From MGOM01 sp035455265 (GTDB lineage: Bacteria; Chloroflexota; Anaerolineae; Anaerolineales; E44-bin32), in assembly GCA_035455265.1 (NCBI GenBank), contig DATIFK010000237.1:1-31439 (forward strand): 31,439 bases of DNA, read 5' to 3'. Position 1 is the stretch's first letter. Each line of letters opens with the position of its first letter. The notes under the pieces are model-generated. The model saw nothing but the letters and a program-made list of their open reading frames with translations, was not told where the DNA came from and searched no databases. Shown piece by piece: positions 8,919-17,155 of the stretch. A program made the position numbers and the translations under genes.

Positions 8919-10268
8919 ATGGCGCAAGGCGTATCGCAGATCCGTTGTCCAAACTGCCGCTCGCCGGTGCAAGCGTCGGTCGAGCAACTCGTCGACGTCG
9001 GCCGGGACCCCGCGGCGAAGGCTCGCCTGCTGTCGGGAAGCCTCAACCGCCTGCGCTGTCCCGTTTGCGGCTTCGAGGGCCAGCTGGCGACGCCCCTCGT
9101 GTATCACGATCCATCCAAGGAACTGCTGCTCACCTATATGCCGGTGGAGCTCAACCTGCCGAAGGACGAACAGGAACGCGTCGTTGGGCAGTTGATCAAC
9201 GAGGTCCTGCGCCACCTGCCCGCCGAGCAGCGCAAGGCCTACCTGCTGCAGCCCCAGGCCGTCCTGACGATGCAGGGCCTGGTGGAGCGTGTGCTGCAGG
9301 CCGATGGCATCACCCGCGAACAGCTCGATGCGCAGCGGGCCCGTCTTCGCCTGCTTGAGGATCTGTTGAGGGCCCCGGATGAGAACTTGCCGGCCTTCGT
9401 CGCCGAACACGACGCCGAACTGGACGACACGTTCTTCCAACTGGCGACCTTGAGCCTGCAGAACGCGCGCGACCCGCAGGCAGCCGAGCGAGCGGCGCGC
9501 CGACTGGAAGCGACCCTGACCCAGACATCACTGGGAAAGCGCCTTCAAGCTCAGCAGGCGGAAGTCGAGGCGGCGGTCAAGAGCCTCAATGAAGCCGGCA
9601 AGGACCTCACCCGGGAGACGCTTCTCGACCTTCTCGTCGCTGCGCCGACCCCGGAGCGCGTCGAGGCGCTCGTCAGCCTGACCCGCCCGGCCCTGGACTA
9701 TGAGTTCTTCCAACTGCTGAGCCAACGCATTGAAGCCGGGGCGGGAGACGCCAAGACGCGCCTCGGACTGCTGCGTGAGCAGCTGCTCGACCTGACCCAG
9801 CGCATCGACCGCGCCCAGGAGGCACGCGCCGCACAGGCGGCGGGCCTGCTGCGCTCGCTTCTGCAGGCGCCTGATCTCGATCAGGCGCTCCAGTCCGCCC
9901 TGCCGGCCATCGACGACCTCTTCCTCGGGATTCTCGGGGCCAACTTGAGGGCGGCGCGCGATCGAGCGGACGACACTACCTTCAAGCGGCTGCAGGAGAT
10001 CGAGTCCCGGCTGCGAAACCTCATCCAGGAGTCGCTGCCGCCCGGACTGCGCCTGGCGCAACAGTTGCTGGATCTGGAGGACGAAGGGCAGGCGCCGGCT
10101 CTGTTCGAAAAGGAGCCCGAAGCTGTCGATGAGGACTTGCTCAGCGCGCTGTTGGGCGCCGCCCAACGCCTCGAGCAGGCGGGCGACAAGGACGGGGCCG
10201 AACGGGCGATGCGGTTGCATCGTCTGGCGCTGTCGGCCTCGATGAAGCGCAAGCTGCAATCGGGGTGA
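8919..10268 (+). CDS. CpXC zinc-binding domain protein with long helical region
   Basis: Protein of 449 residues starting at ATG 8919, with GAAGGG eight bases upstream. The N-terminus carries two CPxC pairs (CPNC at 10-13, CPVC at 47-50), followed by a segment (about 58-75) in which the protein turns hydrophobic (LVYHDPSKELLLTYMPVEL), typical of the CpXC domain family. Residues from about 85 to the end are almost all charged and Leu/Ala-rich helix with many Gln, likely coiled coil or helical repeats. No catalytic motif is seen. The biochemical role of CpXC proteins is not established; a structural zinc site is the likely role of the cysteines. It is third in the operon, 24 bases after the histidine kinase stop. 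Confidence 0.8.
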   Translation: MAQGVSQIRCPNCRSPVQASVEQLVDVGRDPAAKARLLSGSLNRLRCPVCGFEGQLATPLVYHDPSKELLLTYMPVELNLPKDEQERVVGQLINEVLRHLPAEQRKAYLLQPQAVLTMQGLVERVLQADGITREQLDAQRARLRLLEDLLRAPDENLPAFVAEHDAELDDTFFQLATLSLQNARDPQAAERAARRLEATLTQTSLGKRLQAQQAEVEAAVKSLNEAGKDLTRETLLDLLVAAPTPERVEALVSLTRPALDYEFFQLLSQRIEAGAGDAKTRLGLLREQLLDLTQRIDRAQEARAAQAAGLLRSLLQAPDLDQALQSALPAIDDLFLGILGANLRAARDRADDTTFKRLQEIESRLRNLIQESLPPGLRLAQQLLDLEDEGQAPALFEKEPEAVDEDLLSALLGAAQRLEQAGDKDGAERAMRLHRLALSASMKRKLQSG

Positions 10269-10308
10269 GGGCGGCAGGTCGTCTCTCTACCTTCAACCTC
10301 CCCAGAAG

Positions 10309-10335
10309 AGGTGGGGCAGCCAGGCTGCCCCACCT
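10309..10335. terminator. Probable bidirectional terminator hairpin between the CpXC gene and the rRNA methyltransferase gene
   Basis: AGGTGGGGCAG (10309-10319) pairs with CTGCCCCACCT (10325-10335) around a CCAGG loop. The T-tracts on either side are short, so termination may be weak. It lies in the 114-bp gap between convergent genes; nothing else is apparent in that gap. Confidence 0.6.
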
Positions 10336-10382
10336 TTCGCGATTTCAGCCTCGCCCCAACATCCGCTGAACTAGATGGCGGC

Positions 10383-11576
10383 CTAAGCATCCGATCGCCG
10401 CACCACCAGCCCTTTGAGGTACCTCCCCTCCGGAAACTGGATGGCGACCGGGTGGTCGGCCGGTTGACCCAGCCAGCCGACGATCTGAGCCTCAACTCCG
10501 GCGTCCAGCGCAGCTCCGGCCACAATCTTCTGGAAGAGCTCGGGCGAGAGGCCGCCGGAGCACGAAAAGGTTACGAGCAGCCCGCCGGGTTTGAGAAGCT
10601 TCAACCCCAGCAGGTTGACGTCCTTGTAGGCCCGTGCCGCGCGCGGCACGTGGGAGGCCGCCGCGGCCAGGCGCGGCGGATCGAGCACGACCATCTCGAA
10701 CGACTCGCCGCGATCGCGCAGCCTGCGGAGCTCCTCGAAGACGTTGCCGTCCGTCCAGGTCGCTCGATCGTCGGCCAGGCCGTTGAGGCGCATGTTCTCC
10801 CGGGCAAGCTCGAGCGCCTCGGCTGACGAATCGATCGAGAGCGCCTGACTTGCGCCTCCCCTGAGGGCGGCCACCGTGAACGACCCGGTGTAGCAGAACC
10901 CGTCCAACATTCGCCCTGCAGGCGCCAGGCGCCGGATCAGCGCCCGGTGATCGCGCTGGTCGAGGTAGAAACCGGTCTTCTGGCCGCGGTGGACGTCGAC
11001 CGAGAAGACCATGTCGTCCTCGCGGATTTCCACTCGTTCGGGGACTTCGCCCGCAAGGACACCGGCTCGCGGCGCCAAACCATCCAGCGTCCGCGCCTCG
11101 GTGTCGGAGCGCTCATACGTCCCCGACGTCGGATGCATGCCGCTGAGCGCGGCCAGAATCTCGTCGCGCCAGGCCTCGGCTCCCTGAGACAGGAATTGGA
11201 CGACGCGCACATCCCCATAGCGGTCGAGCACAAGCCCCGGCAGTCCGTCGGACTCGGCGTGCACCTCACGATACGCCGTGCAGGACGAACCTCGCATCAG
11301 TTCCGCGCGTGTAGCCAGGGCCGCGGTCAACCGGCGGCGAAAGAACGCCTCATCGACGAGCTCTTCGGGATCCCAGGTCCAGACTCGGGCGGCGATGTGC
11401 GCTTCGGGGGAATAGGCCGCCTTTGCCAGCCACTCCCCGGACGATGACAAGACATCGACGGTATCACCGGCTTGCGGCGAGCCTCGAGTCTCCGCCACCG
11501 AGCCGGAGAAGATCCACGGGTGCCGCCGAAGGAGCGAGCGCTCGCGGCCTGGCCTCAAGATCAGCTGTTGGCTCAT
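10383..11576 (-). CDS. rlmI: Class I rRNA cytosine-5 methyltransferase, RlmI-like
   Basis: Protein of 397 residues starting at ATG 11576. The N-terminal ~75 residues (LRPGRERSLLRRHPWIFSGS) match the PUA-like RNA-binding domain of RlmI. The middle carries HAESDGLPGLVLDRYG and RGQKTGFYLDQRDHR. The SAM-binding core has LDGFCYTGSFTVAAL, and the catalytic part has DPPR and FSCSGGL, with the reactive Cys expected in FSCSG. RlmI methylates a cytosine of 23S rRNA at C5; assignment to this exact site is by family only. It lies 122 bp downstream of the alpha-oxoamine synthase gene, on the same strand, and converges with the CpXC gene. Confidence 0.88.
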   Translation of the reverse strand: MSQQLILRPGRERSLLRRHPWIFSGSVAETRGSPQAGDTVDVLSSSGEWLAKAAYSPEAHIAARVWTWDPEELVDEAFFRRRLTAALATRAELMRGSSCTAYREVHAESDGLPGLVLDRYGDVRVVQFLSQGAEAWRDEILAALSGMHPTSGTYERSDTEARTLDGLAPRAGVLAGEVPERVEIREDDMVFSVDVHRGQKTGFYLDQRDHRALIRRLAPAGRMLDGFCYTGSFTVAALRGGASQALSIDSSAEALELARENMRLNGLADDRATWTDGNVFEELRRLRDRGESFEMVVLDPPRLAAAASHVPRAARAYKDVNLLGLKLLKPGGLLVTFSCSGGLSPELFQKIVAGAALDAGVEAQIVGWLGQPADHPVAIQFPEGRYLKGLVVRRSDA

Positions 11577-11592
11577 GGGCTCGTTGGGTCTA

Positions 11593-11665
11593 CGGTTTCC
11601 AGTTCCAAGTCAACAGCCTCCGGTCATTCCATTCGGACTGGGAACGGCCGACTGGGAACGGGGGA
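11593..11665 (-). repeat. Second copy of the heptamer-type intergenic repeat
   Basis: The spacer between the alpha-oxoamine synthase and RlmI genes holds CGGTTTCCAGT (11593-11603), identical to 1899-1909 in the element upstream of ftsH, followed by a degenerate unit. Further on, ACTGGGAACGG occurs at 11637-11647 and again at 11651-11661, a 14-bp period made of two heptamers in inverted orientation. This is the same repeat family as 1852-2005. Nothing else is seen in this 122-bp gap. Confidence 0.6.
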
Positions 11666-11698
11666 CTTCAGTCGAGGTCCGCAACCTGACGGCAAGCG

Positions 11699-12907
11699 CT
11701 AGATAACGCCGACTTTCCGCCCTGCCTGCGCGAATACCTCGCTCGCCTGGTCGATCTCCTCGGCGGTGTGGGCCGCCGTGACCGTTGCCCGCAAGCGGGC
11801 CTGACCCTCCGGCACGGCGGGAGAAACGACCGGCAGGACGAAGATGTCCTGGCGCTGAGCCTCGGCCGTCATCTGGAAGGCGCGCTCGTCGGTACCGCAC
11901 AACACCGGGACGATCGCGGTGCGGGTATGCAGCGTGTCCAGACCCCGCTCGCGGATGGCGTCGATGAAGTGGCGCGCGTTGCGCTGGACCGCCTGCACTC
12001 GCCACGGCTCGTCCTCGATCACGCGGAATCCCTCGAGCGCGGCGGCCGCCTGAGCCGGCGGCAGCGCCGCGGAGAAGATGTAGGCTCGAGACTGGTGGCG
12101 CAGGTACTTGATCAAGTCCGAGCGGCCGGCGATATAGCCGCCGATGCTGGGGATCGTCTTGCTGAGCGTCCCCATCTGGATGTCGATCACCCCCGGCAGG
12201 CCGAAGTGTTCCTCGATCCCCCGCCCGGTGGCGCCGAGCACGCCCAACGAATGCGCCTCGTCGATCATCAGCCAGGCGTGGTGTTCGCGGCACAGGCGGA
12301 CCAGGGCCGGCAGGTCGATCACGTCCCCGTCCATGCTGAAGACGGCATCGGCCACGACCAGGCGTCCGGCCCCCTTGGGGGCTTCGGCCAGCTTCTGGCG
12401 AAGGTCCTCCATATCATTGTGGCGGAAGCGGACGAACTTGGCACCTGAGAGCAGACAGCCGTCGACGATGCTGGCGTGATTCAGTTTGTCGCTGAAGACG
12501 ACGTCATGCCGGCCGACCAGAGTCGAAACGGTCGTGAGGTTGGTGACGTATCCCGAGGAGAAGGTCACGGCCTCCTCGGCGCCCTTGAAACGCGCGATCG
12601 TGGCTTCGAGTTCCCGGTGGAGAGTCAGACTGCCGGCCAACGTCCGAACGCCGTGGGTGCCGGTGCCGTACTTGTCGATGGCTGACTTGGCGGCGGCATT
12701 GATGCGCGGGTGCCCGATCAGTCCCAAATAGCTGTAGGAGGCGAACATGGTCATCGTCCGGCCGTCGACCACGACCCGCGAGCCCCCGCGCAGTTCCGTC
12801 ACCGGCATGTTGTAGAAGTAGACCCCCTCGGCCTGTATCTTCTCCACGCGGTCGCACATGGCGCGGATGCGTTTCATCACGCTGTCGTCGTCAGGAATCC
12901 ACTCCAT
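11699..12907 (-). CDS. Alpha-oxoamine synthase (KBL/BioF/serine palmitoyltransferase family)
   Basis: PLP enzyme of 402 residues that condenses an amino acid with an acyl-CoA, releasing CO2. ATG 12907 is chosen because GAGGAG lies eight bases upstream; a TTG at 12931 would overlap ligA and has no such signal. Motifs are GTGTHGVRTLAGS (81-93), NHAS (143-146), DEAHSLG (216-222) and TLSKTIPSIGGY with Schiff-base Lys250. The family covers 2-amino-3-ketobutyrate CoA ligase, 8-amino-7-oxononanoate synthase, 5-aminolevulinate synthase and serine palmitoyltransferase. I cannot choose among them by eye, and neither threonine dehydrogenase nor biotin genes are adjacent. It follows ligA by 20 bases and is probably co-transcribed. 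Confidence 0.88.
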   Translation of the reverse strand: MEWIPDDDSVMKRIRAMCDRVEKIQAEGVYFYNMPVTELRGGSRVVVDGRTMTMFASYSYLGLIGHPRINAAAKSAIDKYGTGTHGVRTLAGSLTLHRELEATIARFKGAEEAVTFSSGYVTNLTTVSTLVGRHDVVFSDKLNHASIVDGCLLSGAKFVRFRHNDMEDLRQKLAEAPKGAGRLVVADAVFSMDGDVIDLPALVRLCREHHAWLMIDEAHSLGVLGATGRGIEEHFGLPGVIDIQMGTLSKTIPSIGGYIAGRSDLIKYLRHQSRAYIFSAALPPAQAAAALEGFRVIEDEPWRVQAVQRNARHFIDAIRERGLDTLHTRTAIVPVLCGTDERAFQMTAEAQRQDIFVLPVVSPAVPEGQARLRATVTAAHTAEEIDQASEVFAQAGRKVGVI

Positions 12908-12927
12908 GGCGGTTCTCCTCGGGGGCG

Positions 12928-14946
12928 TCAAGCGATCAACCTGCGCAGCCCGGCCTCATCTAGCACCGGGATACCCAGGCTGCGCGCTTTCTCCAGTTTG
13001 GAGCCCGGCGCTTCGCCGGCCACGACATAGCTCGTCTTCGAGCTTACGCTGTCGGACACGCGGCCACCGTGCTCTTGGATCAGTTCCTTGGCGTGTTCGC
13101 GACTGAGGCCGGGAAGGGTCCCGGTAAGTACGAAGGTCTTTCCGGCGAGCGTTTGGCGACCGCCCTTTCGCTTCGGAGCGCCACGCGGCCACACGCCGGC
13201 CTTGCGCAATTTCTCGACGAGGCGGCGGTTGGCGGGCCGGCGAAACCAGCCAGCAATCGCCTCGGCCGTCGATGGGCCGATCCCCTCCAGTGCCTGGAGC
13301 TCATTCTCGCTGGAGGCTGCCAGCGCGCCGAGGTCGGCGAAACCGCGCGCCAGGTCGGCGGCGACGGTCTCCCCCACCCCGCGAATCCCCAGGGCGTTGA
13401 TCAGGCGCGCCAGGCTGCGGTCGCGCGAGGCATCGATCGACCGGATCAAGTTCTCGGCGCGCTTTTCCGCAAATCCTTCCAGGTCCGCCAAGTCGGAGGC
13501 CTGCAGACGATACAGGTCGCCGACGTCATGCACCCGTTTCTGCGAGACCAGAAGTTCAGCCACCTTGATCCCCAGGCCTTCGACGTCCATCGCCGTGCGT
13601 CCGGCGAAGTGCTCCAGGTGCCGCACGAGCTGGGCGGGACAGGCGGCGTTGATGCAATAGACTGCCACCTCGTCGGGCAGGCGCTGCAGCGGCTCTCCGC
13701 ACGACGGACATTTCGTCGGGGGACGGTAGGCACGCTCGGAGCCCTTGCGGGCTTCGACCACCGGACCGATGACGTAGGGAATCACTTCGCCGGCGCGCTT
13801 GATCGCCACGCGATCGCCGACGCGGATGTCCTTGTCCCGAATGAAATCGAAGTTGTGCAGGGTCGCCTGGCGGACGGTGACGCCGCTGATCTCGACCGGC
13901 GACAGGATGGCATAGGGGGTGATCACGCCGGTCCGTCCGACGTTGACCCCAATGTCTTCCAGGCGCGTCGTCGCCACCTGTGCGCTGAACTTGAAGGCCA
14001 GCGCCCCGCGAGGGTCCTTGCCCACCGTCCCCAGGTCGGCGGCCACGCCAAGGTCGTCGATCTTGATGACGACGCCGTCCGCCTCGTACGGCAGCGACTC
14101 CCGCCTGGCCTCGAGGGCCTCGCCCGTCTGGATGGCCTCCTCGAGCGATGACACCCGCTCGATCTCGGAAGCCACGGGGAAGCCGAGCCCGCGCAAGTAC
14201 TCCAGAGCCTCCCACTGTGTGCCGGGAACGGACCCGTCGGCGTCGACGATCCCGTAGCACAAGAGCGAGATGGGGCGCGAGGCGGTCAACGACGGATCGA
14301 GCTGGCGCAGGGCGCCCGAAGCCGTGTTGCGAGGGTTGACGTACGCCTTTTGTCCGGCGGCTTCCATGTCTTTGCGCAGCTTCTCGAAGGCGGCCTTGAA
14401 GATGATGGCTTCCCCGCGCACAACCAGCCGCGAGGGAGGCCGCTTCTTAGAGGCGGCCACAGGCACACGCAGCGGCAGCGTCCGCACCGTCCGGAGGTTG
14501 GGGGTGATGTCCTCCCCGGTGACGCCGTCTCCCCGGGTGGCGCCCTGTCTGAACAGGCCGTCGCGGTAGGTCAGCACGACCGTCAACCCGTCCAGCTTGG
14601 GCTCCACGACGAAGGCGCTGCGTTCGACCCGGTCGTCCAGCCTGCGGATGCGTTCGAACCAGGCGCGCACCTCGTCCGGCGTGTAGGCGTTGCTCAGGCT
14701 CAGGATCGGGGCGGGATGGGCGACCTTGGCGAAGCGCTCCGACGGCTGGCCGCCGACGCGGTGGGTAGGGGAGTCCGGCGTGACGAGCTCCGGATGCTCC
14801 TGCTCCAGCGCCTGAAGGTCGCGCACCAACTTGTCGTACTCGTAGTCGCTGATGACGGGCGCATCGAGGACGTGGTAACGGTAGTTGTGTTCGTTGATGA
14901 GTCGCCGCAGCTCGTCGGCGCGCGCGGCGGGACTTCCTTTGGCCAT
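12928..14946 (-). CDS. ligA: NAD+-dependent DNA ligase LigA
   Basis: Complete ligase of 672 residues, the usual length, sealing nicks during replication and repair. Domain Ia has YHVLDAPVISDYEYD (24-38). The adenylation site EPKLDGL (115-121) carries the AMP-accepting Lys117. An OB-fold follows, then a four-Cys zinc finger (CPSC then CINAAC), helix-hairpin-helix repeats and a C-terminal BRCT domain (about 595-672). The ATG at 14946 lies directly at the expected transcription start of a perfect TATAAT box, and no Shine-Dalgarno is present, so the mRNA is probably leaderless. It heads a minus-strand group with the alpha-oxoamine synthase and perhaps the RlmI-like gene. Confidence 0.98.
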   Translation of the reverse strand: MAKGSPAARADELRRLINEHNYRYHVLDAPVISDYEYDKLVRDLQALEQEHPELVTPDSPTHRVGGQPSERFAKVAHPAPILSLSNAYTPDEVRAWFERIRRLDDRVERSAFVVEPKLDGLTVVLTYRDGLFRQGATRGDGVTGEDITPNLRTVRTLPLRVPVAASKKRPPSRLVVRGEAIIFKAAFEKLRKDMEAAGQKAYVNPRNTASGALRQLDPSLTASRPISLLCYGIVDADGSVPGTQWEALEYLRGLGFPVASEIERVSSLEEAIQTGEALEARRESLPYEADGVVIKIDDLGVAADLGTVGKDPRGALAFKFSAQVATTRLEDIGVNVGRTGVITPYAILSPVEISGVTVRQATLHNFDFIRDKDIRVGDRVAIKRAGEVIPYVIGPVVEARKGSERAYRPPTKCPSCGEPLQRLPDEVAVYCINAACPAQLVRHLEHFAGRTAMDVEGLGIKVAELLVSQKRVHDVGDLYRLQASDLADLEGFAEKRAENLIRSIDASRDRSLARLINALGIRGVGETVAADLARGFADLGALAASSENELQALEGIGPSTAEAIAGWFRRPANRRLVEKLRKAGVWPRGAPKRKGGRQTLAGKTFVLTGTLPGLSREHAKELIQEHGGRVSDSVSSKTSYVVAGEAPGSKLEKARSLGIPVLDEAGLRRLIA

Positions 14947-14953
14947 TCCGATG

Positions 14954-14959
14954 ATTATA
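14954..14959 (-). promoter_or_regulatory. Predicted -10 box of ligA, leaderless start
   Basis: On the minus strand TATAAT (14959-14954) is followed by seven bases and then the ligA ATG, so transcription should begin at or next to the A of the start codon. No clear -35 box is seen at 16-18 bases. Confidence 0.6.
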
Positions 14960-15051
14960 CGCGGTTTCCTTCGGTCACCTCTGCAGCGCCCTGCCCGGCG
15001 CGGCGAGGCCGGCGCGGCTGGAAATCAGACCTGAGACGTGCGAAACGTCCA

Positions 15052-15080
15052 TTGTCCGGTTTCCGCCGCTCTGCTAGACT
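15052..15080 (+). promoter_or_regulatory. Predicted promoter of the Cys-Ala-tail/radical SAM gene cluster
   Basis: TTGTCC (15052-15057), a 17-base spacer and TAGACT (15075-15080) form a reasonable sigma-70-type promoter. Transcription would start near 15087, followed by GGAGG (15093-15097) and ATG 15104. No other clear promoter is seen before 20.7 kb, so all five genes may share it. Confidence 0.5.
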
Positions 15081-15103
15081 GCGGTGGCGCTCGGAGGCCA
15101 ACC

Positions 15104-15469
15104 ATGACCGCAGGACGTGTCATCGCTTACATCGCCGCCGCCATCCTGGTGTTGTTCGGCGCCCTGTTTCTCCTCGGCGCGTTCAGCCCGGAAGGATCTC
15201 CGGGATGGATCCTTGTCGGCCTGGGCCTGCTGGCGGCCGGGTTCGTCCTGATCTGGCTCGCCGGACGGAAGGGAGCCAAGGAAGGTGCGGCGGGCGAGGT
15301 CGTCCAGCGGATCGAGCTTTCGGGCGACGTCAGCCTCGAGCGTTTCACCTGCAAAGTGTGCGGCGGCCAGCTCAGCACCGAGAACGTCAAGATGGTCGCC
15401 GGGGCTCCCGTTGTCAACTGCCCCTACTGCGGCACAAGTTACCAGCTCGAAGAAGCACCCAAGTGGTGA
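15104..15469 (+). CDS. Small membrane protein with C-terminal zinc ribbon
   Basis: Protein of 121 residues. ATG 15104 is preferred over upstream in-frame starts because GGAGG sits six bases before it and the predicted promoter lies just upstream. Two hydrophobic helices (about 6-26 and 34-53) form a hairpin with both ends probably in the cytoplasm. The C-terminal half has CKVCGG (83-88) and CPYCGTSY (106-113), a four-Cys zinc ribbon. It has no enzyme motif. It is first in the cluster, 29 bases before the Cys-Ala-tail protein, suggesting a partner or scaffold for that system. Many unrelated membrane zinc ribbons exist, so the function is open. Confidence 0.8.
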   Translation: MTAGRVIAYIAAAILVLFGALFLLGAFSPEGSPGWILVGLGLLAAGFVLIWLAGRKGAKEGAAGEVVQRIELSGDVSLERFTCKVCGGQLSTENVKMVAGAPVVNCPYCGTSYQLEEAPKW

Positions 15470-15498
15470 CCCGCGCACCCGCGCCAAGAGGTGACCGC

Positions 15499-17154
15499 AT
15501 GAAGCGACGCGCGCTCCTCGTCGTGCTGACGGCGCTTGCCCTGGTTCTGGGGGCCGTGCCTGCGTTCGCGCAGACTTACTCCTTCCAACTCCCGCAGGAA
15601 GTCGTCGACGTGTTCATCCAGGCCGACGGCACCTACCGAGTCGTCTACGCCTTCACGTTCCTCAATGACGCTGGCGCGGATCCGCTGGACTTCGTCGACG
15701 TGGGAGTCCCCACGGATGACTACGATCTGAGCAGCGTCGCCGCCACCGTGGACGGCCAGCCGGTCAGCGACATCTCCCAATCACCCTACGTGAAACCCGG
15801 CGTGGCCGTCGGGCTGGGCGCGCGGTCGATCGCCCCGGGTCGCTCCGGAACGGTGGTCGTCGAGATCGGGCGAGTCGGTCACGTCCTATACCCGGCCGAC
15901 CAGCAGGACTACGCCAGCGCCAAGTTCTCGCCCACCTGGTTCGACAGCCAGTTCGTGCACGGCTCCACCGACCTGACGGTGACATTCCATTTGCCGCCGG
16001 GCGTTCAGCCCGACGAGCCGCGCTGGCACACGCCTGAGGGCGGCTGGCCCAGCCAGGATCCGGCCACCGGGTTCGACAACGACGGCCGCATCGTCTACAC
16101 CTGGCGCGATACCTCCGCTCGCGGCGACACGCAGTACACCTTCGGCGCTTCCTTCCCCGCGAGCTACATTCCCTCCGGAGCCATCGTCACGGCGCCGCCC
16201 TTTGATTGGACAGGGATCCTCGCGGGCTTCCTCTCGGCGCTCGGCTGCCTCGCCCCCGTGGGCTTCTTCGTTCTGATATTCGCCCTGATCCTGTGGGCCG
16301 GCCGCCGCAGCAAACTCGCCTACCTGCCACCCAAGATCGCCGTCGAAGGCCACGGGCTCAAGCGCGGCCTGACCGCCGTCGAGGCGGCGGTCCTCCTGGA
16401 GACCGGGCTGGACAAGGTCCTGACCATGATCCTGTTCGCCGTCGTCAAGAAGGGAGCGGCGAAGGTCGTGCAGGAGGAGCCACTCAAGGTCGAGGCCGTG
16501 CAGCCTCGCCCCGAGGACCTGTACACGTACGAAACCGCCTTCCTGGACGCGGTTGTCCTTGAGGACGCGCGCAAGCGCCAGCGCGAGCTGACGGAAATGA
16601 TGATCGAGCTCGTCAAGTCGGTCCAGGCGAAGATGAAGGGATTCGGACTGCGCGAAACGCGCGAATTCTATCGCGCCATCATCCAGAAGGCCTGGCAACA
16701 GGTTCAGGCGGCCCAGACGCCCGAGATGAAATCCGAGCAGTTCGCCGAATCGCTCGAGTGGATGATGATGGATCGCGACTTCGACGGCCAGACGCGGCGG
16801 ACCTTCGGCGACGGGCCGGTGTTCCTGCCCACCTGGTGGGGCGCGTACCGTCCCTCGACGATCCCCGCCACGCACACGGCCGCTCCCGTCAGCAGCGGAA
16901 TGCCCAGCGGTGGAGGCCGGGTGTCCTTGCCCCATCTGCCCGGCTCCGATTTCGCCGCCAGCATCGCGCGCGGCGTCCAGAACACGGCCGGCTCCCTGGT
17001 CCACAACGTCACTGAGTTCACAGCCGGTGTGACCCGGACGACCAACCCGCCTCCGCCACCTTCGCGCTCATCCGGCTTCTCCGGTGGACATGGATGTGCC
17101 TGCGCGTGTGCCTGCGCCGGGTGCGCCTGCGCCTGCGCCGGAGGAGGGCGCTAG
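15499..17154 (+). CDS. DUF2207-like secreted/membrane protein with Cys-Ala repeat tail
   Basis: Protein of 551 residues. ATG 15499 has AAGAGGTGA just upstream; the same frame is open for over 1 kb before it, but only antisense to ligA and over the zinc-ribbon gene. A signal peptide spans about 1-25 (cleavage after AFA). Residues 26-230 look like an extracytoplasmic beta domain as in DUF2207 proteins. A long hydrophobic segment at about 236-268 is followed by basic residues, so the rest is probably cytoplasmic. That part is helical to about 430, then Gly/Pro/Ser-rich. The extreme C-terminus is CACACACAGCACACA (533-547) then GGGR, with seven cysteines at every second residue. The only other Cys is 250, in the membrane. 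The tail is a likely substrate for the two radical SAM-family proteins that follow. Confidence 0.82.
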   Translation: MKRRALLVVLTALALVLGAVPAFAQTYSFQLPQEVVDVFIQADGTYRVVYAFTFLNDAGADPLDFVDVGVPTDDYDLSSVAATVDGQPVSDISQSPYVKPGVAVGLGARSIAPGRSGTVVVEIGRVGHVLYPADQQDYASAKFSPTWFDSQFVHGSTDLTVTFHLPPGVQPDEPRWHTPEGGWPSQDPATGFDNDGRIVYTWRDTSARGDTQYTFGASFPASYIPSGAIVTAPPFDWTGILAGFLSALGCLAPVGFFVLIFALILWAGRRSKLAYLPPKIAVEGHGLKRGLTAVEAAVLLETGLDKVLTMILFAVVKKGAAKVVQEEPLKVEAVQPRPEDLYTYETAFLDAVVLEDARKRQRELTEMMIELVKSVQAKMKGFGLRETREFYRAIIQKAWQQVQAAQTPEMKSEQFAESLEWMMMDRDFDGQTRRTFGDGPVFLPTWWGAYRPSTIPATHTAAPVSSGMPSGGGRVSLPHLPGSDFAASIARGVQNTAGSLVHNVTEFTAGVTRTTNPPPPPSRSSGFSGGHGCACACACAGCACACAGGGR

Positions 17155-17155
17155 G

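Noticed and set aside
14350..15498. Long upstream extension of the Cys-Ala-tail protein frame
   Set aside because: It runs antisense to ligA and over the zinc-ribbon gene; a signal peptide and Shine-Dalgarno mark ATG 15499 as the start.
15886..17004. 372-codon minus-strand frame across the DUF2207-like gene
   Set aside because: Antisense to a protein with signal peptide, membrane helix and conserved-looking domains; no domain of its own.
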